A DNA stretch of 64,000 nt from a virus, in the IMG/VR virus record IMGVR_UViG_3300046170_000378, positions 148,343-212,342 of that record. One strand, given 5' to 3'. Shown here piece by piece: positions 1 to 9,049 of the stretch. How positions within the stretch are numbered: the first letter of the stretch is position 1; the number at the start of each line of letters is the position of its first letter. The notes below the pieces were generated by a model. That model had not been told where the DNA came from. It searched no databases and was given only the letters and a program-made list of their open reading frames with translations. Made by a program: the position numbers and the translations under genes.

Positions 1-1280
1 ACGCAGACGGTGAAGAGTACGAAAAAGCTGACGATAGAGCAGAAGATAATTCAGACGAATTAGAAGATGAAATCGAAGACGGCGAAGAAGGTGCTAAAGA
101 AGTTACTGAAGACGAAGGTGAAGAAGCTGGCAAAGAAGTTGAAGAAATTGAAGACGACGCAGCTGAAGATCTTGGTGAAGATAAAGCTGAAGAAATCGAA
201 GACGACATCAACGACAAAGGTGAAGTTGAAGATCTAGACGACAAAGTAGAAGATACTCCAGAAGAAGTTGATAATGCTGAAGATCACGTAGGCGAAGATT
301 TAGAAGATGAAGTTTCTGATATTGCTAAAGATGAAATCGAAGATCACGAAGAAGAAATGCACTCTAAAGGTGAAGAAGAAGCTGAAGGTGAAGAAGAAGC
401 TGAAGAAGAAGTTGAAGCTGAAGAAGAAGTTGAAGCTGAAGAAGAAGTTGAAGCTGAAGAAGAAGTTGAAGCTGAAGAAGAAGTTGAAGAAATGACTGAA
501 GACGTTGAAGGTGAAGACGCTGGAGAAGAAGGTGAAGAAGTTGTTAAGAAAGGCGAAGAAGAACTAGACAAAATAGGCGATAACTCAGCTGAAGGTGATG
601 TTGATTCTCACAAAGCTGGTGAAGAAGGCGAAGATCTAGAATCTGATTTAGATAACAGTGATCAAGAAATTCCACCAACAGGTAATACTGACGAAGCAGA
701 ACCTGGTGAAGGCGAAGAAGAAGCTGAAGGCGAAGATGGCGCACAAGATCCATTAGAAGCTTATAAAAGCGAAATCTCTGCAAAACTAAACAATTTGATC
801 GAAACAGCTCAAATTAAAGAAAATGAAAATCCATCTTTCTTTAGAGTCGTATCATCATCTACAATAGAAAAGTATAACGCTCTTAACGAAGACGCTAAAA
901 CAGAAGTTAGATCAGCAGTATCTAAAAGAGGTTTTATGACTGAAAGAGAAATTACTTCTATTATTGAATCATCTCAATTAATCGTTGAGAATAAAAACGC
1001 TGAACCATTTTTCCTAGCGGCTATGCCACTAGAATACAAAGAAACATGGGAAAACTTAAGCGAAGCTAAAAAATCTCAAATTGGTGCACAATCTAAGTAT
1101 CACACTTTAAACACTGAATACCAAGTAAGAAACTTTTGGCAAACTAGAGATCTTAGAGAAACTAAGGTTGATTTAAACAAAGTAGCAATGGTTAACGAAT
1201 CTAAGACAGAAGATAAGCCTTCACTTGGATATGATGCATCTAGCTACGCTGACGCGTTTAAGAAAAGATTCAACAAATAA
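1..1280 (+). CDS. Prohead core/scaffold protein (gp22-like), 5' partial
   Basis: The frame is open from the left edge, so the start lies upstream. The visible part is about 425 residues. Its first ~260 residues are extremely acidic (Glu/Asp/Gly/Ala runs), with five exact 18-bp repeats encoding A-E-E-E-V-E around 399-488. The C-terminal ~150 residues are a normal globular or helical segment ending in F-K-K-R-F-N-K. In T4-like phages the scaffold gene 22 lies directly upstream of the capsid gene 23, as here, and prohead core proteins are acidic, helical and later degraded. The assignment rests on position and composition, not on a recognised motif. It could instead be another prohead core component (gp67/gp68 type). 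Confidence 0.6.
   Translation, partial: ADGEEYEKADDRAEDNSDELEDEIEDGEEGAKEVTEDEGEEAGKEVEEIEDDAAEDLGEDKAEEIEDDINDKGEVEDLDDKVEDTPEEVDNAEDHVGEDLEDEVSDIAKDEIEDHEEEMHSKGEEEAEGEEEAEEEVEAEEEVEAEEEVEAEEEVEAEEEVEEMTEDVEGEDAGEEGEEVVKKGEEELDKIGDNSAEGDVDSHKAGEEGEDLESDLDNSDQEIPPTGNTDEAEPGEGEEEAEGEDGAQDPLEAYKSEISAKLNNLIETAQIKENENPSFFRVVSSSTIEKYNALNEDAKTEVRSAVSKRGFMTEREITSIIESSQLIVENKNAEPFFLAAMPLEYKETWENLSEAKKSQIGAQSKYHTLNTEYQVRNFWQTRDLRETKVDLNKVAMVNESKTEDKPSLGYDASSYADAFKKRFNK
399..488 (+). repeat. Five tandem 18-bp repeats in scaffold gene
   Basis: Five exact copies of GCTGAAGAAGAAGTTGAA (399-416, 417-434, 435-452, 453-470, 471-488). Each encodes Ala-Glu-Glu-Glu-Val-Glu in frame, so the array keeps the frame and lengthens an acidic helix. 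Confidence 0.9.
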
Positions 1281-1283
1281 AAG

Positions 1284-1291
1284 GATATATA
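1284..1291 (+). promoter_or_regulatory. Late promoter-like box GATATATA (capsid gene)
   Basis: GATATATA followed by ATAATATAA, 93 nt before the capsid start. The same octamer precedes most virion and lysis transcription units in the window. It resembles the single-element T4 late promoter (TATAAATA at -10). Assignment is by recurrence and position. Confidence 0.6.
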
Positions 1292-1300
1292 ATAATATAA

Positions 1301-1344
1301 TCGACGAAAACGGGTGACAGAAGCAGAAAACCCAAGCATGTCGA
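1301..1344 (+). other. Structured leader of the capsid mRNA
   Basis: Nested inverted repeats lie between the late box and the capsid start: TCGAC (1301-1305) pairs with GTCGA (1340-1344), and inside it GGGT (1312-1315) pairs with ACCC (1330-1333). This could be a stabilising or translational 5'UTR structure. The function is inferred. Confidence 0.4.
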
Positions 1345-1384
1345 GTTTAACTATAAACACAAACAAAAAAAGAACATTTACAAA

Positions 1385-2845
1385 ATGGCAAATTTAATTA
1401 ACGAATCTGAGATCAGAGGTACTTGGGCTCCTATTATTGAGGAAGCAACAGGAATCAATGAATCAGAAAAGCTAGCTTGGATGTCGACTTACTGTCACAA
1501 TCACAAGCTTTATGAAGACGCTCAAATGATGGCGTTAAACCCAGTTTCTCCGGGAACTCAAAACATCGGTGGTATGGGCTCTGTAGTCCTTCCAGATGCA
1601 ACTGCATCTTTCGCAAATCAAAGAGGTTCAGGTGACAAAGCTCCAACTTTATTACCTTTAGCAATGCAAGTTGCTGCTCAAACGATTGCATTAGACTTAG
1701 TACCAGTTGTACCAATGGCAGGTCCTATGGGCTTACTATCTTACTTAGACTTCGTATACGAAGGTGGTAGAATTGACGGTGGTGTTGCTCCAACATTCAT
1801 CAAGTCAGAAGATGCTGACGGTGCTGGTGAAGCAAGCGGTTACAAATTCACTAAATTAGACAAAGCATCAAGAATTGATGGTTTTGCTATCTATGAAGTT
1901 GAAGAAACTGGTGCACACGTTGACGCTAACGGTGCTCCTGTTACTTTACTAGCTGCATTTAGAGCTACTAATGCTGCTGATGATGCTGATATCGAATTAG
2001 TAAAAGCGTTAGAAGACCACATTCCAGGATTCTCTGGTGCTGGTGCATTTAGCGGCGAAGGCGGTGTAAGCAATGTTTATCCAATGTCAAGAGAGACAGG
2101 GGAAAGAACTCCAGACAAATTAATGGGTCTAAGCTTATTCTCTAAGTCAGTTGCTGCTGAAACTTTCCAAGTTGCTGCTGCAGTTACAAGAGAGCAAGTA
2201 CAAGATCTTAAGCAATTCGGTGTTGACGCTGTTGCTCAAGTAGAAGCAGTATTAACTAACGAATTGACTCAGTCTATCAACCAACACATCTTAGCTGAAA
2301 TGAGAAGATTAGCTAAAGAAAATGCTGGTACTGAATTAGCTGCTTCAGTTGATTTCACTACAGCATACGATTTAGGTGGTAACACTTTCGGTGATGTAAA
2401 CAGAAGAGTCCTTACTCACATCTTAGCTCACGCTAACTTCATCGCTAACAAAGGTAGAAGAGGTGCTGGTAACTTTGCAGTTGTTTCTGCAAAAATGGCA
2501 TCAGTTTTACAAGGTGTTGCAGGTTTCGTACCTAACCCAATGGCTAACACAGTTAACCAAGTTGCAGGTGCAATCTATCCATTAGGTTCAGTTGCAGGTA
2601 TCAACATATACACTGACCCTACTCAGAAATTTGAGTCAGGTGACGTATTAGTTGGTAGAAAAGGTGACGGTAACGGTCCTGGTTTAGTATTCATGCCATA
2701 CTTAATGGCTGAATCAGTACAAACTATTGCTGAAGGTACTATGGCTCCAAAGGTAGCTGTAAAATCTAGATACGCATTAGTTGAAGCTGGATTCCACCCA
2801 CAAACTCAATACTCTACGTTCGAGGTTAAGAACATCCAACTATAA
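1385..2845 (+). CDS. Major capsid protein (gp23-like)
   Basis: 486 residues, close to T4 gp23 (521) and its relatives. The N-terminus (I-R-G-T-W-A-P-I-I-E-E-A-T-G) has the gp23-type pattern of a short helical leader that the prohead protease removes in T4. The rest is Ala/Val/Gly-rich with many A-N-P-M-A-N and A-G-I-N-I-Y-type segments typical of HK97-fold T4-like capsid proteins. It follows the acidic scaffold gene and a late promoter-like box and is closed by a terminator. The AAA/ACA-rich leader without a Shine-Dalgarno site fits a Bacteroidota host. It is expected to form the hexamers of the head; a separate vertex protein is not seen in the window. Confidence 0.88.
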   Translation: MANLINESEIRGTWAPIIEEATGINESEKLAWMSTYCHNHKLYEDAQMMALNPVSPGTQNIGGMGSVVLPDATASFANQRGSGDKAPTLLPLAMQVAAQTIALDLVPVVPMAGPMGLLSYLDFVYEGGRIDGGVAPTFIKSEDADGAGEASGYKFTKLDKASRIDGFAIYEVEETGAHVDANGAPVTLLAAFRATNAADDADIELVKALEDHIPGFSGAGAFSGEGGVSNVYPMSRETGERTPDKLMGLSLFSKSVAAETFQVAAAVTREQVQDLKQFGVDAVAQVEAVLTNELTQSINQHILAEMRRLAKENAGTELAASVDFTTAYDLGGNTFGDVNRRVLTHILAHANFIANKGRRGAGNFAVVSAKMASVLQGVAGFVPNPMANTVNQVAGAIYPLGSVAGINIYTDPTQKFESGDVLVGRKGDGNGPGLVFMPYLMAESVQTIAEGTMAPKVAVKSRYALVEAGFHPQTQYSTFEVKNIQL

Positions 2846-2873
2846 GAGTTAAATAGCAATATTTAAATTAAAA

Positions 2874-2900
2874 GGCCCTCTTTTTGAGGGTCTTTTTTTT
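2874..2900 (+). terminator. Rho-independent terminator after capsid gene
   Basis: A 7-bp stem (GGCCCTC, 2874-2880, with GAGGGTC, 2886-2892, one G-U pair), a TTTTT loop and then a run of eight T. It lies 28 bp after the capsid stop. Confidence 0.85.
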
Positions 2901-2927
2901 GCTTTAAACTTTAGGCTTATTTAAGAA

Positions 2928-2935
2928 GATATATA
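2928..2935 (+). promoter_or_regulatory. Late promoter-like box GATATATA
   Basis: GATATATAA 30 nt upstream of the internal-head-protein candidate at 2966, just after the capsid terminator. Same octamer as before the other virion genes. Confidence 0.6.
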
Positions 2936-2965
2936 AACCATAGACATTTTAAAAAATATACACAA

Positions 2966-4887
2966 ATGATGAAACTTAATAAAAGAATCAAATTGTATGA
3001 AGAATTTGCAGGAACTGCAATGGATTCTTCAAATAATACGGCACCTGCTTCTAAAACTACGTCTAATTCTGTAGCAGTTGACAAGACTAACGTTAAATCA
3101 GATGATGCTACAAAAAAAGCAGAAGGTGAAAAAGTAAGAGCTAGTGTTATTAAGGATGTAGATGCTATTTTAACAAACTTATCTAAATTATCAGATCAGA
3201 TCAAAGAACATTATATGATCAATGAAGAGGTTTCTATGGAAAGTGTTTTAGCTTCTCTTAAATCTTCTTTCGCTATAGCTAAATGCGAAAGTAAACTAGG
3301 AAAGTATAAAAAGATTGCATTGATGGCAAATAAAGATCAACAAACTGCAGATAACATACAGAGTGAATTTAAAACAATGGCCAAATTTGATAAGCAGATA
3401 GAAGCAGCAGAAGGTGAAAAAAAGGTAAAACTTAAAGAAGCTAAGAAGAATGCTAAAACAGAATTAGATCATAATAAAGAAGTTAACGCTGAAAAATTAA
3501 AAAATGCTCTTCAAGAATTCGAAGATGAACTAGGAGAAGCTGAAAAAAACATAGCTAAAGACAGTCCATTAGGAAAGGTATATTTTAAAAGAAAGGCAGT
3601 TTTAAAGAACATAGTCGCAGAAGAAGGTTTAGAGAATAAGGCTAAGGTATTTAAAGCTATGGGTAAAAAAGAAGCGGCATTAGCTGCAGCTGGAGAATTA
3701 AAAGAAGTTCAACAAAAGGGAAAAGAATTAGCTCAGGCAATAGCAGATGGAGAAAAAGAAGCAAGTGACGATATTAAAGAACTAGAAGGCGTTAAAGCAT
3801 TCCTTCCTGAAATTGAAGCTATTCAAAAAACTTCGGTTGCTATAAAGAAAATCGGAGATCAAGCAGACGCTCATATAAATAAATTAAAGCCTGCTAAAAA
3901 GGAAGAAACAGCTGACGACACCAAGACTGACGACACCGAAGACTGACGACACCAAGACTGACGACACCAAGACTGACGACACGAAGACTGACGACACGAA
4001 GACTGACGACACCAAGACTGACGACACCAAGACTGACGACACCAAGACTGACGACACGAAGACTGACGACACCGAAGACTGACGACACCAAGACTGACGA
4101 GATACCAAGACTGACGATGATACCAAGACTGACGATGACAAGAATAAAATAAAAGAAGAATCTTTGGACATAGACAATGTTGTAGAAAACGCTAAAGTAG
4201 AAGATCTTTATTCTGCAGCAAAGGGTGCTAATGATGAAGGTGCTTTAAATAAGGCTAAAGAATTAGCTTCATCCTTTAAATCGGCAGCTGCAGCTGAAGA
4301 ATTAGCTGCAAAAACCTGCATTAGCAAATAAAATTGCAGGAAAAGAAGTTCCTAAAACTATTATAATTCTAGCAGGTGGAGACGACGAGTCTGCCAAAGA
4401 AGGTGAAGACGGTTATACTCTCGGTAACTTTATTGACAAATACGGAGGCGGATCTTCTATAGTAGGTAAAGAAGATTATTCACCTATTAAAATAGCAGAT
4501 GAAATTTTAGCTAGCGTAGACGATGCAATTGCAAGTGCTACCGGTAAATCAGACGACACTGACACTTCAAAAGATGATGACACTTCAAAAGACGATACAT
4601 CTGATGATGAAACACCAGAAAAGAATTCTAAGAAAGACATGATTGCTAGATACAAAAAATTAATTGACGGCACCGATGATGAAGAAAAGAAAAAGAAGTA
4701 TCAAGATAAAATAGACAAGCTAAGTAAAACAGAAGAATCTAAATTTTTAGATCCAGATTTTATAGCTGTATTAGAAGCTGAGCTATTAGCGTTTGAAAAT
4801 TCAATAAATGAATCAGAAGAACTACCCAAGAAAGTTAAGCTTTATGTAGGTATGTCAATTGCTGATAGATTTAAAGCATTAATGTAA
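2966..4887 (+). CDS. Coiled-coil protein with D-D-T-K-T repeat array, internal head protein candidate (frame broken)
   Basis: One gene of about 640 codons, read in three frames. 2966-3946 encodes a Lys/Glu/Ala-rich, mostly helical protein. A tandem array (3916-4135) of 15-bp units encoding D-D-T-K-T follows, in which two 16-bp, one 17-bp and one 18-bp unit break the frame. The frame resumes around 4131, is broken again by one base near 4311 (A-run and CC), and continues to the stop at 4887. The whole is hydrophilic. The N-terminus (K-L-N-K-R-I-K-L-Y-E-E-F) resembles capsid-targeting peptides of T4 internal proteins. Position after the capsid gene and the late box suggest a protein packed in the head. 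No enzymatic motif was recognised. The breaks may be assembly errors or real repeat-length variation. Confidence 0.55.
3916..4135 (+). repeat. Tandem 15-bp repeat array (D-D-T-K-T)
   Basis: About 14 units based on GACGACACCAAGACT, with CACGAAG variants. Two units carry an extra G (CACCGAAG, near 3927 and 4070), and the last units lengthen to GACGAGATACC and GACGATGATACC. There are no spacers, so it is a coding minisatellite rather than a CRISPR. Confidence 0.85.
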
Positions 4888-4889
4888 TA

Positions 4890-5396
4890 TTAAAGAGAGC
4901 GCCTAGCGTTCTTTTTAGCCAACTTAAGAAACTCCTCTCGTTCTGCGAGCAGGAGTTTTTTACATTCCTTGCGAAACTCAATTGAAGATTTAAGTATACG
5001 ACTGTCAATCATAGGAGCGTCTAAAACATCTAAGTATTCTGGATGAATAAAGTTTTCTAGATCAAAGTTCATAAATTTGGCCTTAATTGGTTTTAAGCTT
5101 ATTGCACATAACCAATCTACACTATTATAAGAAGCGTGTAAAGTGTCAATATCAACGACCTCGTTAGTACTATGATCCCAATATAATTTTAAACTACTTG
5201 CAGATTTACTACTGGTTCTGTGCATTCTCAGAATGCAGCCCATAAATTGATCACTATCTGACCATGTTTTAATATGTCTGTGTTCTATTAAGAATTTTCG
5301 ATGATTCTTTTTTAGACAACCTAAAATTATCCCATGTCTATTCCTAGGATTTGGACCATTTGTTCTTATTATTTGTATGTCAACCTTTCTAGCCAT
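4890..5396 (-). CDS. Conserved-looking hypothetical protein
   Basis: 168 residues on the minus strand, converging with the repeat-bearing gene (stops 2 bp apart) and divergent from the clamp loader. Basic, with an N-terminal segment V-D-I-Q-I-I-R-T-N-G-P-N-P-R-N-R-H-G-I and a Lys/Glu-rich C-terminal helix. Its ATG follows AT-rich GATAAATATAATAT, which could act as a promoter box. No family recognised. It is the only clear reading frame in this stretch, so it is likely real. Confidence 0.6.
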   Translation of the reverse strand: MARKVDIQIIRTNGPNPRNRHGIILGCLKKNHRKFLIEHRHIKTWSDSDQFMGCILRMHRTSSKSASSLKLYWDHSTNEVVDIDTLHASYNSVDWLCAISLKPIKAKFMNFDLENFIHPEYLDVLDAPMIDSRILKSSIEFRKECKKLLLAEREEFLKLAKKNARRSL

Positions 5397-5411
5397 ATAT
5401 TATATTTATCT

Positions 5412-5442
5412 TTGAAACTTTAACGCCTTGTGTGTGTATAAT
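5412..5442 (+). promoter_or_regulatory. TGAAAC/TATAAT-type promoter (clamp loader)
   Basis: TTGAAA (5412-5417) and TATAAT (5437-5442) with a 19-bp spacer, 16 bp before the ATG. The same pair recurs at several other gene and tRNA starts. Confidence 0.6.
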
Positions 5443-5458
5443 TACCAAAACATATTAT

Positions 5459-6418
5459 ATGCAGTCAATAAATCAACTCTTTACAGAGAAGTATCGTCCA
5501 AAAAATTTAGATGATTTGATTTTGCCAGATAGAGTCATGGCAAAATTTAAAGATGGATTAGTCCAAAACATGTTGTTATCAGGGTTCACCAGGAACTGGT
5601 AAAACTTCATGTGCAAAAGCAATTGTTAATCAGTTTAAGCTACCATATCTTTATATTAATGCGTCTACTGATACTTCAGTTGATGTTATTAGAACTAAGA
5701 TTATAGATTTCTGTTCAACTGTGTCTATTATGGATGCACCTGGAATGTTCAAAGTAGTAATACTAGATGAGGTTGATGGAGTATCAGATCAATTCTTTAA
5801 AGCTTTGCGTGCAACAATGGAACAATTTGCTAGTAATTCTAGATTTATTGCAACATGTAATTACATTAACAAGCTACCAGATCCAATTCTTTCAAGATTT
5901 GAAGTTATTAATTTTGACTTTGATAAAGAAGAAGAATCAGAATTGACAAAGAAGTATATTAAGCGAGTATACCAGATATGTGGTGATGAAGGTATGACAA
6001 TTGAAAAACCAGCATTGGTTGAATTTGTTAGACGTAATTTTCCAGATTTAAGATCAACTCTAAATAAGTTACAAGGGCTATAAAACACAAGGAACTTCTA
6101 ATATTACAGTAGAAGATGTTAAGAAATTTAATTCTGTTTACAAAGATGTATTTGAACTTGTATTTAATGAGACAGATCCAGCTAAGAATTATCAACTTCT
6201 AGTTAGTAATTATGGTAATAAAGGTAGATGACATATTACAAACTTTAGGTGAAGAATTTGTTGAATATATACAACAAGAGAAATTACAACATATTAAACA
6301 CATCCCTCAAATTATCATTACTGTTGCAAAACACCAAGCGCAACGAGTACATGTTATTGATCCAGTGATTACAATGTTAAGTTGTGTGTATGAAATACAA
6401 TCTATTGTTAACTCTTAA
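5459..6418 (+). CDS. Sliding clamp loader large subunit (gp44-like), frame broken
   Basis: AAA+ ATPase that would load the sliding clamp on DNA. The ATG at 5459 opens M-Q-S-I-N-Q-L-F-T-E-K-Y-R-P, the typical clamp-loader start. Then come the P-loop S-P-G-T-G-K-T-S, Walker B V-V-I-L-D-E-V-D-G, the sensor T-C-N-Y and the arginine-finger S-R-F. The reading is broken by one extra base at GGG 5582-5584, at GGG 6075-6077 and at GG 6223-6224. Removing one G at each restores about 318 continuous codons, the same length as T4 gp44 (319). This points to sequencing error rather than a pseudogene. Small subunit and clamp genes are not in the window. Confidence 0.85.
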
Positions 6419-6436
6419 AAAATAAGTTAGTATAAA

Positions 6437-6470
6437 TTTTTTATTGTCAAATATTTTTGGTATATTAGCA
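6437..6470 (+). promoter_or_regulatory. Conserved GGTATATTAG promoter element (variant)
   Basis: TTTTTTATTGTCAA, then TTTTTGGTATATTAGCA, 22 bp before the RNase H-type gene. It is one of nine copies of a roughly 35-bp element always placed just before a gene start. Confidence 0.65.
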
Positions 6471-6492
6471 ATAAGATAAAACAAATAAAGAT

Positions 6493-7761
6493 ATGAAAGT
6501 GGGAAAACACACACTATTAATCGACGGTAATTATTTTGTATTCAGTAGACTATTCGTCCTACCGAAACCTAAAAATGGAGTGCCATTGCTAGGCGATGAT
6601 AAGCAAAAGTCTCAGTTTATGAGAAAGCTTGCTATTGATTTTGCATCAGAGATGCGTAAACTAAAAATGTTTGTAGATGATGTTGTATTAACAGTTGATT
6701 CTAAATCATGGCGTAAGGACTTATATCCTGAAGCAGATTACAAAGGTACTAGAAAGCAAAGTTCAGATGTGGATTGGACTGCAGTCTACGGAGTCTATGA
6801 AGAATTTCAAAAGATTGTAGCCAAAAAAGGTGTAACAGTACACCAGATCCAAGGCGCAGAAGCAGATGACGTAATTTTCGGATGGTCAACAATGCTTAAT
6901 GCACGTGGCAAATCATGTATTGTATGGTCTGGTGATAAAGATCTTATTCAATTAGTAAACTATTCAAATACTAATGATGCACACACATTGTGGTACTATA
7001 ATACACGAAAGCAATTGTATGCATATAAAGGTTTTGCAGAAGATATGGCAACCTCTGCCGCTGCAGATCTATCAAACGACGATATGTTATTCAACATGGG
7101 CGGTCAAACGATGCTTAGAGATAATTATCAAGGTGACATTACGAATTGGATTACTGCCAATAAGATCTCTATTGAGGAAATAGATTGTGACGAGTTTATT
7201 CTTAAGAAGATCTTAACGGGCGACAAATCAGATAATATTCCTGCATGTGTTACATGGCAAAAAGAAATGAAGACAGGTAAGCTTCGTAATTATTCTTTAA
7301 CAATGAAACATGCTGACACCATATATGATCAGTTTATTAAAGAATACGACAATTTTATTATAGATCACCTGTTCTCTTCTGAATACAAAGATAAGCTATC
7401 TGATATAATTTATCGTGTAGTTGGTCATAGTACGCCCACACTCATTAAAGTAGCACTGTCAACGAATATTGCACTGATGTTATTGCATAATAAAACTATA
7501 CCAGATGCAATACAACGTGCTATCTATGATTCTATTGAAAAGGATTGGGAAGGTGCAATCGAGAATAAGGATTCTATTATGGAAATGGATAAAATATTAG
7601 AAGGCACTGGATGGTTGGATAAAGAAAATAGTTTTGCTCCCGATGCATTTGCAGGTATGGACATTCCAAAAGAAGATAGCAAACCTAAAAGAAAGCCTAT
7701 GAAATTGGTAGGTAAGAAAACTAAAAAAGTAACTAAGGATCCAACTAAAAAGTTATTTTAA
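6493..7761 (+). CDS. T4 RNase H-type 5'-3' exonuclease (FEN family)
   Basis: 422 residues. Flap/5'-exonuclease family enzyme that in T4 removes RNA primers from lagging-strand fragments. The acidic metal-binding set is visible: D11 (I-D-G-N-Y-F), D69, the A-E-A-D-D pair near 125-126, and S-G-D-K-D near 147-150. The helix-hairpin-helix signature G-D-K-S-D-N-I-P lies at 243-250. The last ~45 residues are a Lys-rich tail. In T4, rnh sits near other replication and late-transcription genes, and here it follows the clamp loader under its own promoter. Its product would work with the ligase at 25.9 kb. Confidence 0.85.
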   Translation: MKVGKHTLLIDGNYFVFSRLFVLPKPKNGVPLLGDDKQKSQFMRKLAIDFASEMRKLKMFVDDVVLTVDSKSWRKDLYPEADYKGTRKQSSDVDWTAVYGVYEEFQKIVAKKGVTVHQIQGAEADDVIFGWSTMLNARGKSCIVWSGDKDLIQLVNYSNTNDAHTLWYYNTRKQLYAYKGFAEDMATSAAADLSNDDMLFNMGGQTMLRDNYQGDITNWITANKISIEEIDCDEFILKKILTGDKSDNIPACVTWQKEMKTGKLRNYSLTMKHADTIYDQFIKEYDNFIIDHLFSSEYKDKLSDIIYRVVGHSTPTLIKVALSTNIALMLLHNKTIPDAIQRAIYDSIEKDWEGAIENKDSIMEMDKILEGTGWLDKENSFAPDAFAGMDIPKEDSKPKRKPMKLVGKKTKKVTKDPTKKLF

Positions 7762-7762
7762 T

Positions 7763-7924
7763 ATGACACTGACTGATTATATTCAAATAGAAGAAATATT
7801 AGCAGAAGCAAATGCACATAATCTAAAGCCAGAAGTTATTGAGCTAGCTAACAAAATAGAAATGCTCCATGATTTTTCAAAAGTAGATGCATATCAACAT
7901 GCATTTAATACACTTATAGGGTAA
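7763..7924 (+). CDS. Small hypothetical protein (53 aa)
   Basis: Starts one base after the preceding stop (TAATATG) and encodes a 53-residue helical, acidic protein beginning M-T-L-T-D-Y-I-Q-I-E-E-I. In T4 the region after rnh holds dsbA, 33 and 59, so a small transcription or replication factor is conceivable, but no similarity was recognised. Confidence 0.55.
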   Translation: MTLTDYIQIEEILAEANAHNLKPEVIELANKIEMLHDFSKVDAYQHAFNTLIG

Positions 7925-7953
7925 ACTTTCTTACCTAATAACATATAATAAGT

Positions 7954-8385
7954 ATGCTAGACGAAACTAAATTATTTGACTTCGTAAAGATAATGTTTAC
8001 GAAAAAAAGTCAATACGATAAAATAAAAAATCACAACAAAAAACGCCATCATTTTATGATCAATCGTTTTATGGCTATTAAATATCCAGCGAATGCTCAG
8101 TTGTTTAACGTTAATGGAATTAGTGGTGCTAATGTTGTAGAATCTTGGGCAATGGTAGCTCAAAGATTTAAATCTGTACCAGGGTGGTTTTATACAAAAA
8201 CCAAGAAATCGGCCACAAAAAATAAAGCTGATAAATATATTCCAACAGAACAATCTATTCAAATATATCTTAATAAAAACGAGATAGGAATGAGAGAGTT
8301 TAATGAACTTAAAGTTTTTGCAAAAGAAGAACTTTATTCTGATTTAAAAAAAATAGAAGCCCAGGTCGATGTCTACAGGAAATAG
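7954..8385 (+). CDS. Hypothetical protein in replication region
   Basis: 143 residues, basic. Notable segments are H-H-F-M-I-N-R-F-M-A-I-K-Y-P near residue 32 and V-P-G-W-F-Y-T-K-T-K-K near 75. Its stop overlaps the next gene's ATG by 17 bp, so translation is probably coupled. No family named. Position (after the RNase H-type gene) suggests a replication or late-transcription accessory role, which is inference only. Confidence 0.65.
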   Translation: MLDETKLFDFVKIMFTKKSQYDKIKNHNKKRHHFMINRFMAIKYPANAQLFNVNGISGANVVESWAMVAQRFKSVPGWFYTKTKKSATKNKADKYIPTEQSIQIYLNKNEIGMREFNELKVFAKEELYSDLKKIEAQVDVYRK

Positions 8386-9019
8386 AGATAATTTTTCAGA
8401 GGTAATAGATATTACATTACATAAATATAATTCTATTGATCTAAGATTGTGGGGAATAATCTCTAGATTTTCTACCGCTAAAACTTTAGGGGACAACACT
8501 ATGTTGCTTTCAGTAGAAGATCTTAGAAAAATAATTTACAATGCATTTAAATCTGAAATATCTAGGTTTAAAGCAATAAGTGATGTTGCCATTCATAAAG
8601 AAGCCACATCTATTTACTTTATAAATCAAATATTAGATACGATGTCTAATTTGATGTGGGTTAAATTTACACTTAACACTAATTCTAGTTATAGTAGAAT
8701 CGTCAATATCGATCAAATAAAAACTATTAAATTTAGTACAAAAACACTTAGAGGTAGTATTAGACTATTTGATATTTTTAATGAACACGAAGCTGATGTA
8801 GCAGGAATGATTCTAAGAAGGGCTAATCTATTGGGACCTGAAGATCATTTTATGGTCATGAGAGTTAGAAAGTTTTTATCTACATTAGATTTATTCTTAT
8901 CAGAGAATAATACCACTGAAGTTTATAACATAATCAACGCAATCATTCAACGAGTAGAGGTATACGAATCTGATGACCCAGAGATGCTTTTAATAGCTGA
9001 CAAAAAATCAGATATATAA
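8369..9019 (+). CDS. Hypothetical protein (216 aa)
   Basis: 216 residues, mixed helical, overlapping the upstream gene by 17 bp. The length and place after rnh match T4 gene 59 (217 residues, helicase loader), but no gp59 motif could be recognised, so the role is left open. Its stop codon lies inside the next late promoter-like box (GATATATAA). Confidence 0.6.
   Translation: MSTGNRDNFSEVIDITLHKYNSIDLRLWGIISRFSTAKTLGDNTMLLSVEDLRKIIYNAFKSEISRFKAISDVAIHKEATSIYFINQILDTMSNLMWVKFTLNTNSSYSRIVNIDQIKTIKFSTKTLRGSIRLFDIFNEHEADVAGMILRRANLLGPEDHFMVMRVRKFLSTLDLFLSENNTTEVYNIINAIIQRVEVYESDDPEMLLIADKKSDI
9011..9018 (+). promoter_or_regulatory. Late promoter-like box GATATATA
   Basis: GATATATAAATAAAAATAGG, 31 nt before the neck/tail-completion gene. 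It overlaps the upstream stop codon, separating the replication block from the virion block. Confidence 0.6.
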
Positions 9020-9049
9020 ATAAAAATAGGTCGTAGACTTTAATCGTTA

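Noticed and set aside
344-783. Minus-strand Ser-rich ORFs within the scaffold gene
   Set aside because: Antisense shadows of the acidic Glu codons of the scaffold gene.
3916-4135. CRISPR-like array
   Set aside because: The units are contiguous 15-18-bp repeats without spacers and encode D-D-T-K-T in frame with a gene.
3884-4177. Minus-strand ORFs of S-V-L-V-S repeats
   Set aside because: They are the antisense reading of the plus-strand coding repeat and have no independent support.
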